Below are positions 1 to 8,137 of a stretch of 64,000 nt of DNA, piece after piece. A model generated the notes under the pieces. The model saw nothing but the letters and a program-made list of their open reading frames with translations. It made no database searches and was not told where the DNA came from. This DNA comes from Nibribacter koreensis (GTDB lineage: Bacteria > Bacteroidota > Bacteroidia > Cytophagales > Hymenobacteraceae). Location: the NCBI RefSeq assembly GCF_039541795.1, contig NZ_BAABGX010000001.1, positions 992,001 through 1,056,000 on the forward strand, read 5' to 3'. The position numbers and the translations under genes are program-made. Each line of letters begins with the position of its first letter. Positions within the stretch are counted from its first letter, which is position 1.

Positions 1-2
1 CA

Positions 3-419
3 GTGACCAGCGCCCCTGCAGCCCCGGCTCATACGGCTGCGCAATTGGCAGCGTCTCCAAAAATTGAACTGACCAGCTCTACTTATGACTTTGGTAAGGT
101 AGAGAAAGGACAAAAAGTAACCGCCAAGTTTACGTTGAAAAACACGGGCAAACAGGATTTGAACGTAACAGGCCTACAAACCGCATGCAACTGTGTGACT
201 TATAAAATGGCTCCGGCCGTGGTAAAACCAGGACAATCTGCCAAGTTGGAACTAACTTACAATCCGCAGGTGTTGCAAAATAGAATAGAGACGGTAACCT
301 TAACATCTAATGACATCACCGGCTCTGCCACTAGCCTTACCCTTAAGGCCAATGTAGTGGAAAGCTTAGCTAAGCAAAGCGCAGTAAAGGTTAACAAGGG
401 CAGTGTCCCTTTTAAATAG
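3..419 (+). CDS. DUF1573 domain protein (5' truncated by window edge)
   Basis: The reading frame is already open at the window edge, so the gene starts upstream and only the C-terminal 138 residues are visible. They form one Ig-like beta domain of the DUF1573 (ASH/MSP-like) type, with the signature pattern YDFGKVEKGQKVTAKFTLKN near residue 30, then a Cys-Asn-Cys stretch (TACNC) and a PGQSAKLELTYNP segment. Such proteins are common and mostly exported in Bacteroidota; their exact role is not known. The preceding Ala/Pro-rich stretch looks like a linker after a signal peptide lying outside the window. The gene ends in a strong hairpin terminator that is also the prophage integration site. The family call is secure; the function is not. 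Confidence 0.85.
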   Translation: MTSAPAAPAHTAAQLAASPKIELTSSTYDFGKVEKGQKVTAKFTLKNTGKQDLNVTGLQTACNCVTYKMAPAVVKPGQSAKLELTYNPQVLQNRIETVTLTSNDITGSATSLTLKANVVESLAKQSAVKVNKGSVPFK

Positions 420-447
420 TTTTTTCATAGTTTTATTTTGTACTAAT

Positions 448-475
448 GGCAGGAGCGCAGCTTCTGCCTTTTTTT
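448..475 (+). terminator. Rho-independent terminator of the DUF1573 gene
   Basis: An 8-bp stem (GGCAGGAG at 448-455 with CTTCTGCC at 461-468, one G-T wobble) closes a CGCAG loop and is followed by seven T. The loop, 3' arm and T tract lie inside the 25-bp attL repeat, while most of the 5' arm is host sequence outside it. The terminator therefore remains intact after prophage insertion. Confidence 0.8.
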
Positions 476-478
476 ATG
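454..478 (+). other. attL core (25-bp repeat)
   Basis: This 25-bp sequence, beginning AGCGCAGC and ending in seven T then ATG, recurs without mismatch at 39357-39381 in the same orientation. The bases on either side of the two copies differ, so 25 bp is the exact limit. It overlaps the 3' half of the host terminator. Confidence 0.88.
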
Positions 479-529
479 CCTTTAAGCTAATAGTCAACCA
501 GTTAGCCACACCTACTCGTTATTAGTACA

Positions 530-545
530 ACTATAGTAAAACATT
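530..545 (+). other. Possible integrase arm-type site (left)
   Basis: The 16-mer ACTATAGTAAAACATT lies about 50 bp inside the left core. A copy with one mismatch (ACAATAGTAAAACATT) lies about 100 bp inside the right core at 39239-39254, in the same orientation. Paired repeats flanking the core inside the phage arms are typical of lambda-type integrase arm sites. The role is inferred. Confidence 0.4.
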
Positions 546-560
546 GCCCCCTAAAACGCG

Positions 561-583
561 AAAACCCCGGTCAGTAACCGGGG
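561..583 (-). terminator. Terminator at the end of the leftward late operon
   Basis: Read on the minus strand, CCCCGG and CCGGGG arms (565-570 and 578-583) close a 7-nt loop and are followed by TTTT. It lies about 50 bp beyond the last minus-strand prophage gene and would stop late transcription before it reaches attL and the host gene. Confidence 0.65.
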
Positions 584-631
584 CCTTCAGCTTACGAATG
601 AGGTCGCCCTCATTGCCACATGAATGTACGT

Positions 632-1018
632 CTAATAAAGGGGATGTGCTATCTTTTTCTTGGCGAATATCCAGTAGTAGCCCGCGTGAAAGGAGGCCGT
701 AAAGACCACGTGCAGGATGAGCACGTCCCACAACCAGAACAGCACCGGCTCATAGCAGGCCAGGGCCAGCAGCCAGCACCAGAGCTGGAGCATGTTGGCG
801 AAATGCCACGCGTCCGTTGTCCAGACTAACAGGGTGCTGCTAAGCGGGAACCGCTCACCCTTGGCGGCGTCTCCGTCCCTCCACTTGTTGCGCCAACTGT
901 CAACGCTGAACCACTGCGAGGTGAAACGCACCTTGCCGTGGGCGCACGCGTCCGCCAAGGCCTTGCACAGCCCCGCTCCTATGATGAATAGAACGGTGGC
1001 TACTTGCGCACAAACCAT
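632..1018 (-). CDS. Phage membrane protein, last gene of the late operon
   Basis: A protein of 128 residues that I do not recognise. A hydrophobic N-terminal segment (residues 4-20) is followed by a basic middle and one or two strongly aromatic hydrophobic segments in the C-terminal half, rich in Trp and Tyr, ending in a short basic tail. The ATG at 1018 was chosen because it overlaps the 3' end of the preceding gene by 19 nt and has a plausible membrane-protein N-terminus; upstream codons in this frame only shadow that gene. Its place downstream of the muramidase and another small membrane protein suggests a lysis or envelope role, but no family match is claimed. Confidence 0.6.
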   Translation of the reverse strand: MVCAQVATVLFIIGAGLCKALADACAHGKVRFTSQWFSVDSWRNKWRDGDAAKGERFPLSSTLLVWTTDAWHFANMLQLWCWLLALACYEPVLFWLWDVLILHVVFTASFHAGYYWIFAKKKIAHPLY

Positions 1019-1194
1019 TTGATGAGCGCGTAGGAGCCGTAGATGAAGAACAGCCCGGCAAGAACCACCCATACAGGGTTGTCCCATCCCTCAAAGCCGC
1101 CGTTGTTGTTGATGCTGGGGTTCAGGCTCAGAAATGCGATTGCAATAATAAAGCAGATGACTGCCACGGCTATTCCGTCTGGTAGTTTTCTCAT
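1000..1194 (-). CDS. Small membrane protein in the lysis region
   Basis: A protein of 64 residues with two predicted membrane helices (roughly residues 8-25 and 41-58) separated by a short Asn/Gly-rich loop (INNNGGFEGWDN) and ending in a basic tail. It lies directly after the muramidase gene and overlaps the next small membrane gene. Two short helices with a hydrophilic turn fit a class II holin-like or phage-accessory membrane protein, but two other small membrane proteins upstream are equally good holin candidates, so no assignment is made. Confidence 0.6.
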   Translation of the reverse strand: MRKLPDGIAVAVICFIIAIAFLSLNPSINNNGGFEGWDNPVWVVLAGLFFIYGSYALIKWFVRK

Positions 1195-1212
1195 AGTGGT
1201 ATTGGTTAAAGG

Positions 1213-1767
1213 TTATACTCTGTTAAGCCAACCGTTAAGGAATACCTTCTGGGTTGGGTTGTTTCGCACGATGGCAAGGTATTTCTGCCCTTGCAACAAA
1301 TTCAGCAGCTTGACCAGCCTTGTAGGGCTAGGGTAGGCATTCACCTTGGCAATCGTCACCGGCCCGATGGCCCCGTCTATGGCGATGTTCTCCCCTAAGA
1401 GCACCATAGCTTCCTGCAAGAACTTCGCGGCGACGGCCGTACCCATATTCACCCCCGTGTCATAGACCTCTGTGGCCACGGCCTGCGAGGTGAAGGCGTC
1501 CAGCTTGTTCTTGTCCCAGAACTCTTTCTTATAGAAGGACTCAACGTGCTTTTGAAGGGTCAGGTCCACGGCGGCCGAAGCGTTGATATTGGCGGCCGCG
1601 CCTCCTACCTTTAACTTGATGGCGTCTATGGAACCCCATCCAGGCCAGTGAGGCCAGTGCTTGCGGGCAATCCCCTTGTAAGTCTCGCCGCCGGTGTCTG
1701 CTATATGGTTGGCGTAGCCGCCTTCATGTGCGGCCGTAATCTTGTGGGCGTCTCTGAAATTAGCCAT
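1213..1767 (-). CDS. Endolysin: GH108-type N-acetylmuramidase
   Basis: This is the phage endolysin, a peptidoglycan muramidase of the glycoside hydrolase 108 type. Residues 1-100 carry the family signature: HEGGY with the likely catalytic Glu15, then DTGGETYKGIARKHWP. The C-terminal part (about 100-184) matches the PG_binding_3 region normally found with this domain. The length of 184 residues is typical. There is no signal peptide, so release would need a holin; small membrane proteins encoded on both sides are candidates. The ATG at 1767 is preferred over a more upstream start because MANFRDAH begins the conserved domain directly and the gene then overlaps its upstream neighbour by only 8 nt. 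Confidence 0.88.
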   Translation of the reverse strand: MANFRDAHKITAAHEGGYANHIADTGGETYKGIARKHWPHWPGWGSIDAIKLKVGGAAANINASAAVDLTLQKHVESFYKKEFWDKNKLDAFTSQAVATEVYDTGVNMGTAVAAKFLQEAMVLLGENIAIDGAIGPVTIAKVNAYPSPTRLVKLLNLLQGQKYLAIVRNNPTQKVFLNGWLNRV

Positions 1768-2083
1768 TGTATTCTTCTTTGTTGGTTTCGGTTTCGGTGT
1801 CAATGGGTGCGGCTTGCGTAGCGGTAAGGCTAAGGTCCAGCGTGCCGGGCATCCCCTCCGCCGCCTTCTTCTTGGGCGCGCCGTTGAAGATGTTGCCGGT
1901 CAGCAGGAAGCCGATGGCAGACATGATCAATGACCCCTGCAGGAAGCCCTGCGTGTTGCTGGCCATCTCCCGGTTCTTGTCGGGGATGTCATACACCAAG
2001 AGGAACATCATGGCCGCAAAGCTCACCACGAACACAAAGGCGCAGAACCAGAACAGGTACTTGAACTTAGTCTCTTCTCTCAT
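1760..2083 (-). CDS. Two-helix membrane protein, holin candidate
   Basis: A protein of 107 residues with a charged N-terminus (MREETKFKY), a helix at about 9-32, a short polar loop containing DKNREM, a second helix at about 48-67, and a hydrophilic tail rich in Lys, Thr and Glu. This topology and the position immediately upstream of the muramidase, with an 8-nt overlap, fit a class II holin. No sequence family is recognised, so the assignment rests on size, topology and context. Confidence 0.55.
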   Translation of the reverse strand: MREETKFKYLFWFCAFVFVVSFAAMMFLLVYDIPDKNREMASNTQGFLQGSLIMSAIGFLLTGNIFNGAPKKKAAEGMPGTLDLSLTATQAAPIDTETETNKEEYNG

Positions 2084-2399
2084 GGGGCTTCTCCTGTGGT
2101 TTAATGTAGGTTAAGTCGATGGGGTGGCCCTGCATCATCTTGATGGCCACGTCCAGGGTGTGCAGCTGCAGCTCCTGGATGCGCTGCTTGTGGTCCAGCT
2201 CGTCCTGCCGCCCGTCCAGCTTGTCGATGAGCGTCACCAGGTCCTGGTGCTTGCTCAGGGACTGGGCCTTATTGTCCTGCCATATCACCCCTATCAGGAT
2301 GAGGATGAGGGCTAGCAGCCCCCCGATCATCCACGTGCCGATGGACACCGTGTCGAGCGTGCCGCTCACCTGCGTCTGCAGTAGTATCATTCTATCCAA
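2067..2399 (-). CDS. Membrane-anchored coiled-coil protein of the lysis cassette
   Basis: A protein of 110 residues with one membrane helix at about residues 21-40 (MIGGLLALILILIGVIW) followed by a charged alpha-helical stretch (about 43-90: KHQDLVTLIDKLDGRQDELDHK) likely to form a coiled coil. It lies two genes upstream of the muramidase and overlaps the next gene by 17 nt. One helix plus a coiled coil is seen in inner-membrane spanin subunits and in hemolysin XhlA-like proteins; neither is proven. A lipoprotein encoded at 24788-25276 is a separate candidate for spanin function. Confidence 0.5.
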   Translation of the reverse strand: MDRMILLQTQVSGTLDTVSIGTWMIGGLLALILILIGVIWQDNKAQSLSKHQDLVTLIDKLDGRQDELDHKQRIQELQLHTLDVAIKMMQGHPIDLTYIKPQEKPHERRD

Positions 2400-2420
2400 G
2401 TCAGTGGGTCTCTATGGCGC

Positions 2421-2978
2421 TCAGGCCGGTTGTCGTTTCGTTTCAATGGGCAGGGAGCCGGACACGATGCCCACTCCCTGCCGGGTGCTGAACTCCCCTA
2501 CCAGTTCCATGGACGGGTCGTTCAAGAAGGCCTCAGGCGTGTATAGGTGCGGGTTGGGACGCTTGGCGCACAAGGCGGAATACTTGGTGCAGACCGCCAC
2601 GGACTCTGGCATGGGGACGCCGTCCCGCCCGTTCCAAGTGCCCCCTATGTCAAGCCCCAGCTTCTTCTTGAGCCACCACTTCACCAGCTGGAACAGCATC
2701 TGAACCAGCCCGAAATGGTCGTACCGCTTGGGCCTTTCCACCAGTTCGAACTCTTCCGGTCTGAGCACCTTGACGCTTTTGCGGTTGGTCTTCCTTAGCC
2801 ACTCCTGCAACTCCGTATCCTTGCACCCTGCGCCGGTCATCTCGTACACCCGACCGTCGTATAGGTTGGCCGTGTGGTTGGGGCCGTTCAGCACCAACCG
2901 TAGCAGCAGACTGAAAAGACTTAGTAAAAAGGGCTTTATACCTGACAAGTCTAAGGAGTTTGTGATGACAAGTATCAT
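2421..2978 (-). CDS. Possible permuted papain-fold (NlpC/P60-like) cysteine hydrolase
   Basis: A protein of 185 residues with a hydrophobic N-terminal segment (about 16-30). NHTANLYDGRVYE around His35 resembles the His strand of circularly permuted NlpC/P60 (YiiX-like) enzymes, and VAVCTKYSAL around Cys130 followed by HLYTPEAFLND resembles their Cys helix and downstream segment. If right, it would cleave peptidoglycan peptides or amide/ester bonds. It lies between the tail-fibre block and the holin/muramidase block, which fits a cell-wall enzyme. The match is from motif inspection only; a phage structural protein remains possible. Confidence 0.4.
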   Translation of the reverse strand: MILVITNSLDLSGIKPFLLSLFSLLLRLVLNGPNHTANLYDGRVYEMTGAGCKDTELQEWLRKTNRKSVKVLRPEEFELVERPKRYDHFGLVQMLFQLVKWWLKKKLGLDIGGTWNGRDGVPMPESVAVCTKYSALCAKRPNPHLYTPEAFLNDPSMELVGEFSTRQGVGIVSGSLPIETKRQPA

Positions 2979-2981
2979 GGG

Positions 2982-3509
2982 TTATGGATTAGGAGTATCC
3001 GCATCTGGCTCGGTCGGTGTTTCAGGCGTCTCTACCACCGGGGGCTTCCCATAGGTAAACGTGGGCGGCGCGTTCTGCTCCTCCTCGGTGTAGGCCTTCA
3101 CCTGCCCGGTGTTGCCGTCAAAGAAAGGCGCACTGTCAAAACCCATCCATCCGCGCACAAAGCCGTTGTTCTGGAACATGGTCACGGGCATCCCGAAGAA
3201 CTGCGTGAAAGTGGTCAGGTCCACCTCGCTGGTGGTCTGGGACTCCACGCGCTCGGTGCCGGGTATGATGTTGCCTAGTGAGTCCACGCGGGCAATCTTC
3301 CATATCTGGGTGATTTTCACCACCTCTCCCATCCCCTGCGAGTCGTCTGCCTTGACGTTCATCTCGGAGAAGAACCTACGCCAGCGCCTCCCGCTCGCAT
3401 CCTCGAAGGAATCCTCTATGTAGTTTCTGGTTCTGTGGTCGGGGGTGGTGCCGCATACGTTGTCGTAGCTGACGCCCCCCCTCTTCTGTGTCACTTCATG
3501 TAATGCCAT
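2982..3509 (-). CDS. Unknown phage protein in the tail/lysis interval
   Basis: A protein of 175 residues without recognised family features. The N-terminal three quarters look globular (aromatic and acidic, with VKITQIWKIARVDSLGNI and FFGMPVTMFQNNGFVRGWMGFD), and the last 25 residues are a Pro/Thr/Glu-rich tail. There is no signal peptide or membrane helix. It starts 10 bp after the leucine-rich-repeat-like protein and ends just before the putative cysteine hydrolase, so it is probably a late virion-associated or tail-accessory protein. Confidence 0.55.
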   Translation of the reverse strand: MALHEVTQKRGGVSYDNVCGTTPDHRTRNYIEDSFEDASGRRWRRFFSEMNVKADDSQGMGEVVKITQIWKIARVDSLGNIIPGTERVESQTTSEVDLTTFTQFFGMPVTMFQNNGFVRGWMGFDSAPFFDGNTGQVKAYTEEEQNAPPTFTYGKPPVVETPETPTEPDADTPNP

Positions 3510-3519
3510 GTTCGTCTAT

Positions 3520-4587
3520 TTATGCTATTGCCTGGTAAATAACGTTGAAGCCCGCCGCCTGGAGCGTGGCGATGTCGGCCCGCGCCTGCACCTGCACGGG
3601 GTCCGTGGAACTGGCGGAGATCTGCAAGCCCGCCGAGCCCCGCCCCGCGATGTTGAGCACCTTCTGCGCGGCGGTCAGGAACTGGCCTGCCACCAGGGCG
3701 TAGTTGCGCAGCGTCTGGTAGCCCGCCGCCCGCGAGGCCGCGGAGGTGTAGAAGCAGGCGTTGAAGTTGGAGTAGTAGAGGTTCGCCAAATAGGGCGTGG
3801 GGTCGAAGGCGGTGGTCAGTTGGTTGCCCAGGTCCCCGGAGGCCGCCCCGCACCAGACCTGCTCGATGGTGGTCGGCAGGGTAGGGACCGCCGTGAGCGC
3901 GTTCGACCAGAAGCGCAGGTCCTTCAGCTTGGTAGAAGCCAGCCCGCTCAGGTCCGCCATGGAGCTGTTGATGTACAGAATCTCCAGGTTGGGGTACTCC
4001 GACAGGTTATAATTCTGCCGCCCGCTCACCGCCTGCCCGTTGTTGCGGAGCGTGCTGCTCGGGTCGCCCGAACCCACCTTTAAAATCAAAAGGCTGGTCT
4101 TGCAGTTGATGGTGCTGTTGAAAACCTCCACTGCGGTCAGCGCGTTCTGGTCCACGATCAGCGCCTGGAGCCCCGCCTTGAACACCGGCAGGGAGAAGCA
4201 GGTGCCGCCCATCCTGCCGATGTCGAAGGTGGTGAGCCCCGCCACCAGGAAGGGCGTGCCGTCGAAGCGCGAGACGCGCTGGCTCCTGCCCAGCTCGAAG
4301 AGGTCCAGGTTCTCCGGGCTCTGGAAGTCGATGACCACCACCTTCTCAATTGCGGTGCTCTGGTCCCCCGCCGGGTAGGTGAACACGTAGTCGGTCCCAG
4401 CCCCGGTGTTCATGGGTAGGACGTCCGTCTTCGAGTTGTTGGCGTCCCCCCAGTAGATGGTGGCCGGGCTGGAGGTGCCCGGATTGGCCCGCATCCGCAC
4501 CAGGAAGTTGGTCGCCGCCCCGAAGGTGTGGTAGACCTGCTGCCTCCGGTTCTTGGAGGCCACTAATAGCCCTGCGATGACTCCCAT
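3520..4587 (-). CDS. LRR-like tail-associated protein, candidate receptor-binding protein
   Basis: A protein of 355 residues. The N-terminal 90 residues look beta-rich (GAATNFLVRMRANPGTSSPATIYWGD). The middle, about 110-260, has irregular leucine-rich-repeat-like units such as YPNLEILYINSSMADLSGL followed by LKDLRFWSNALTAVPTLP. The C-terminal part is Ala/Gln-rich and helical (QFLTAAQKVLNIAGRG, ARADIATLQAAGFNVIYQ). It lies downstream of the tail tip and fibre genes, where host-recognition proteins are usually encoded. LRR folds are unusual for tail fibres, so this may be the adhesin that touches the host receptor; that role is inferred. Its GC content is visibly high. Confidence 0.5.
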   Translation of the reverse strand: MGVIAGLLVASKNRRQQVYHTFGAATNFLVRMRANPGTSSPATIYWGDANNSKTDVLPMNTGAGTDYVFTYPAGDQSTAIEKVVVIDFQSPENLDLFELGRSQRVSRFDGTPFLVAGLTTFDIGRMGGTCFSLPVFKAGLQALIVDQNALTAVEVFNSTINCKTSLLILKVGSGDPSSTLRNNGQAVSGRQNYNLSEYPNLEILYINSSMADLSGLASTKLKDLRFWSNALTAVPTLPTTIEQVWCGAASGDLGNQLTTAFDPTPYLANLYYSNFNACFYTSAASRAAGYQTLRNYALVAGQFLTAAQKVLNIAGRGSAGLQISASSTDPVQVQARADIATLQAAGFNVIYQAIA

Positions 4588-4591
4588 ATGC

Positions 4592-5665
4592 CTAGTTGGT
4601 GAAGTAGTAGTAGTTGCCGTTCCTAACCTTGATGATGACGAACTTGGTCTTGCCGCTCACGGTGCCCACCGTCTTCTGCTCCACGTTGATGGGGATGTGG
4701 TTGGCCGCCGCCGGGATGAGGAAGCTGAAGCCGTTCCCGGCGATGTAGAGGTGCACCTCCTGCCCGTGGTAGGCCCCGGTGAGGGTGACGGTGAAGTTGG
4801 CCCCAGGGGCGGGGGTGACGTCCGCGCTCGGCTCGTAGCCGAGCGAACCGACGGCGAAGGTCATGTCCGTGCCCGAGAGGGACTGCGGGGCGCTGGGCAC
4901 CAGGCTGTTGAGGGCGGCTACCAGACTGGTCTTGACGCTGGTGGCCAGACTCGAGAGCTGTCCCGTGATACCCGTCACGAAGCTCCAGATGCCGCTCCCC
5001 TTCACCGCGTTCTGCCCCGTCTGTGAAACGGTGTCGTCTAAAGTGACGGTCTCCCCACCCATGTCTAGGGGTGCGTTGTCCAAAAACAGCCCCTCCGGCC
5101 TCACCTCGAAGAGCGTGGTGGTGACGATGCCGCCGATGCTCCTGGTGGCTGAAATCAGCACCCCCGCCGTTTTGCCCGTGGCGTCTGTCTCTGCTTTTAA
5201 GGAGGCAGAGGTATTGTCTCCGTTTACGTATTCGGTTTTGACGTGCGAGCGCGAGGTTGCCCCGGAGGCCAATACCACCGTGTTCAGGAACGACTCCAGA
5301 AGGGTGGCGGTGTTGTTGCCCGCCGTCCGGGTGGAGCCGTGGAAGGTGTATTCGCCGCCTACCTCTATGTAGGCGCGGTCCTCCTGTTCTCTGGTGGCGG
5401 GGTCGGTGCCTGCGTTCCCGAGGAAGAGGGTGCCGTCCTCCGTGCGCAGGTACTGCGTGGACTGCGCCGTGAGCGTCACGTCCAAGGGCTCGTCCTTGGA
5501 GAGGAACACCCCAACCAGTGCCTCCGCATAGTCCCTCAACTTCTTGAAGAGGGTGCGGTGGTTCGCCCCCTGCGTCTTCGCAGGGTCCAGGGGCGTGCCG
5601 GGGGGTGCCACCTTGATGGTGGTCTCTATGTCGGCGTCGGTTACTTTCAAGTCTTCTAGTGCCAT
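4592..5665 (-). CDS. Putative tail fibre protein
   Basis: A protein of 357 residues. The N-terminus (about 1-50, VAPPGTPLDPAKTQGANHRTLFKKLRDY) resembles the attachment region of Bacteroidota phage fibres. A Thr/Gly/Ala-rich, beta-repetitive shaft follows, with alternating short hydrophobic stretches, and then a C-terminal beta domain (FTVTLTGAYHGQEVHLYIAGNGFSF) ending in an aromatic NGNYYYFTN. It lies between the tail tip protein and the LRR-like protein, 4 bp from each, so the three are probably translated together. The fibre role is inferred from composition and position. Confidence 0.55.
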   Translation of the reverse strand: MALEDLKVTDADIETTIKVAPPGTPLDPAKTQGANHRTLFKKLRDYAEALVGVFLSKDEPLDVTLTAQSTQYLRTEDGTLFLGNAGTDPATREQEDRAYIEVGGEYTFHGSTRTAGNNTATLLESFLNTVVLASGATSRSHVKTEYVNGDNTSASLKAETDATGKTAGVLISATRSIGGIVTTTLFEVRPEGLFLDNAPLDMGGETVTLDDTVSQTGQNAVKGSGIWSFVTGITGQLSSLATSVKTSLVAALNSLVPSAPQSLSGTDMTFAVGSLGYEPSADVTPAPGANFTVTLTGAYHGQEVHLYIAGNGFSFLIPAAANHIPINVEQKTVGTVSGKTKFVIIKVRNGNYYYFTN

Positions 5666-5668
5666 AGC

Positions 5669-8137
5669 TTAGTTGTATTCCGCTGCGTTGTATTCGTTGT
5701 GCTCGTATTCTCTCGTGACAAGGCTCTCCGGGTCGGTGTAGCCTATCTCAATCAGTTTCACGCTCGCCTGTGCGTCCCGCAGGTTGTACTCCAGCGACTG
5801 CATCTGAAAGGCGTACCCCTCTAGATGAACATGGAGCGCGGTGCGGTGCATCGGTATCAGCCCCCGGAGCGTGCCCGTCAGTATCCTCGGTGGCGCCTTC
5901 AAGTCGTTCGGCTTGTACTGGTCCAATATGTCCCGCAAAAGAAAGGCTAGTAAAGGCTTATCCTCGGTGCCGTTCAACTCGGTCCACCCGTCGTAGGGCT
6001 GTTCCCCGTTCACCAGGATCGTGCCGTGGTAGTGGGCGTAGGTGTTGCGCAGCAGGTTCAGGGTGTCCCCGAAGAGGACGTTTTTTACCTCGGGCTTGTA
6101 GGTCAGCTTGCCTGCGTTCTCCCCGGTCAGCACTAATTCATTGGTCACCACGGGGCTCTCCCCTATGAAGCCCGAACCGAAGCCGCTGATGACCTCCACG
6201 CCTCTGAGTTGGAACCCTAGAGGCGCGTAGGCATTGCCCACGATCTGAAAGAACGTCACCTCTACCATGCCCGACTCCGGCACCGTGCCAAAGTCCAGCT
6301 CTCCCATGAGCCAGCCCTTGTCGTCCGCTCCCTGCGGCTGGCAGACCACGAAACTCAGGGTCTCGGCAGGCTGCCAGACGGTGTTGAGCGAACCCGTGTA
6401 GTTGTCGAGCCAGTAGGACTCGTTGAGCTTGACGGTCAGGTAGATTCTAGGGTAGCTGTTGACAGCCCCGTCAGGGTCTAGCACGGTGCCTTCGTTGAAG
6501 ACGGGCCGGTACCAGAACCGCAGGCGGTGGCTTTCGGGGGTGCCGAAGACCTCGAACCTAGGCGCGCGCGCGTACCCCGCGCCCGTAGGAGAGGGCACGT
6601 AGTTGTCTACCTGCAAGAGGTTCTTGTCCTTGCCTTCTAAGATTCTTTTGTAGGGGGCGGTGAACGTCCATCCCTTCAGCGTGTCGTTCTCGTTCCAGGA
6701 GGAATCCGGCACGGGCGGGTACTTGATGAGGTTCGCCACGCCGCCGAAGTCGAATTCCACCTTCTGCTCCTTGTACACGGGGCCGGTCTCCAGACTAGCG
6801 CCCGACAGGAAGAAAGGCAGGGTATTACCCGTGGGCAGTATCGTAACCGGGGTTTCTCTGGAAACGAAGGTGTGCGTCCCCCCTTCCACGCGCACGAGGG
6901 GCAGGTCCTTCACCTGCTCGGCTATGCGTTGGAAGTGCCACGCGCCCATGCTCTGCGAGAGCCGCGCCCCGAACACCGCGCAGATTGCCTCCAGGACCGC
7001 GTGGCAGTCCAGCGCCTCTCCCTTGTCGGTTCTGAGGGCCTCTAATAGTATCTGCGCCTGCCCCAGGACGTTGTAGGCCGGGGTGGCTTCGCCGTTGAGG
7101 ATAGCCTCCTCCGCTACCATTCCATCGGTGTAGAGGCTCAACCCGATGTAAAGGGGCAGTTGGTATTCCAACTCGTTCAGACACGTTTGCACGACCTCTA
7201 GGAAGGTGCCGTACTGCGTCTCCAAAGGCAAGGGATAAGGCACGCCCTTGAGCGCCCCCAGTCCGTCGGTGGCCACGATGGATATTTGATTGGTGCCGCC
7301 TGCCAAGGATTCGCGGTAGCCGTCCATGAGCAGCCAGAAGACGTTCATCAACTGCCCGTCTCTATGCAGTTCCAGCCGGTAGGTGCGCTCGTCTCCTTCG
7401 TAGAGGTGGCGGTATTGGAACAGGGTCGAGTAGATGCTCAGGCTCAGCTGCGAGCCTAGGACGCCCGCGAACTTGTCCTTGTCCGCATCCGCATAACTCA
7501 GGGTGATGGAGGGCACGAGGCAGTTGAACTCCTCCGGCGCGCCCGTGTAGCCCCGCTGGTAGAGCTTCAGGGACACCGGCACCGAGTCCAGGTCGTCGAA
7601 GTCCTTGAAGTGGCGCAGGGCCAGCCCCTCTATGATTTCAAACAGGAAGGAGGCTTGGCAGGCGGTGTTGTCCTTCTCGCGCGCGTAGGCGGTGTACTCC
7701 CCCTTGGCTAAGCCGGTGAAGGTGTCGCTGTCCTGCCAGGTGAGGCCGTCCAGGGAGTATTCTATCAGTCCGTCCGCGCCGGTGGTGAGCACCTGCCCTG
7801 TTCCCGTGGCAGAGCCTATCGGGTCGGGGCTGGCAATGTCCACGCCGGTGATGCGCAGGTTGCAGGGGGGCACGTACCCGCAGAAGGGCGAGTCGGGCGT
7901 GTCGGTGTAGGACACCAGCCCCTCGCCCGCGTAGGTATACACCCGGCGGGTGGTGGTGTTGGCGATGCAGACCGCGTCTATGACCTCGCCGATGGGGCGG
8001 TCGTAGGGCGAGCAGGTCGGGCTCTCCGGGTCCTGGAAGGAGATGGTCTGGAGCGTCTCCGTGTCCCAGTAGATGTGCGTGGGGACGAACGCCTCCCCCT
8101 GGGGGAAGCAGTCGGTCTTGAGGAGGATCAGCGCCAT
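5669..8137 (-). CDS. Tail tip / distal tail protein
   Basis: At 822 residues this is the largest structural protein after the tape measure gene, and it overlaps that gene's stop by one base. The N-terminal 170 residues are Cys-containing and beta-rich (FCGYVPPCNLRITGVDIASP), ending in a domain with GLIEYSLDGLTWQDSDTFTGL like those in gliding-motility or adhesin repeats. Residues about 180-500 contain RHLYEGDERTYRLELHRDGQLMNVFWLLMDGYRES, as expected for a distal-tail/hub protein that joins the tail tube to the fibres. There is no signal peptide. The structural role is strongly supported by position; the exact equivalent (Dit/Tal) is not settled. Confidence 0.65.
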   Translation of the reverse strand: MALILLKTDCFPQGEAFVPTHIYWDTETLQTISFQDPESPTCSPYDRPIGEVIDAVCIANTTTRRVYTYAGEGLVSYTDTPDSPFCGYVPPCNLRITGVDIASPDPIGSATGTGQVLTTGADGLIEYSLDGLTWQDSDTFTGLAKGEYTAYAREKDNTACQASFLFEIIEGLALRHFKDFDDLDSVPVSLKLYQRGYTGAPEEFNCLVPSITLSYADADKDKFAGVLGSQLSLSIYSTLFQYRHLYEGDERTYRLELHRDGQLMNVFWLLMDGYRESLAGGTNQISIVATDGLGALKGVPYPLPLETQYGTFLEVVQTCLNELEYQLPLYIGLSLYTDGMVAEEAILNGEATPAYNVLGQAQILLEALRTDKGEALDCHAVLEAICAVFGARLSQSMGAWHFQRIAEQVKDLPLVRVEGGTHTFVSRETPVTILPTGNTLPFFLSGASLETGPVYKEQKVEFDFGGVANLIKYPPVPDSSWNENDTLKGWTFTAPYKRILEGKDKNLLQVDNYVPSPTGAGYARAPRFEVFGTPESHRLRFWYRPVFNEGTVLDPDGAVNSYPRIYLTVKLNESYWLDNYTGSLNTVWQPAETLSFVVCQPQGADDKGWLMGELDFGTVPESGMVEVTFFQIVGNAYAPLGFQLRGVEVISGFGSGFIGESPVVTNELVLTGENAGKLTYKPEVKNVLFGDTLNLLRNTYAHYHGTILVNGEQPYDGWTELNGTEDKPLLAFLLRDILDQYKPNDLKAPPRILTGTLRGLIPMHRTALHVHLEGYAFQMQSLEYNLRDAQASVKLIEIGYTDPESLVTREYEHNEYNAAEYN

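Noticed and set aside
531..731. A 66-codon minus-strand frame at the left prophage end
   Set aside because: It runs through the terminator hairpin and overlaps the membrane protein gene; composition is not coding-like.
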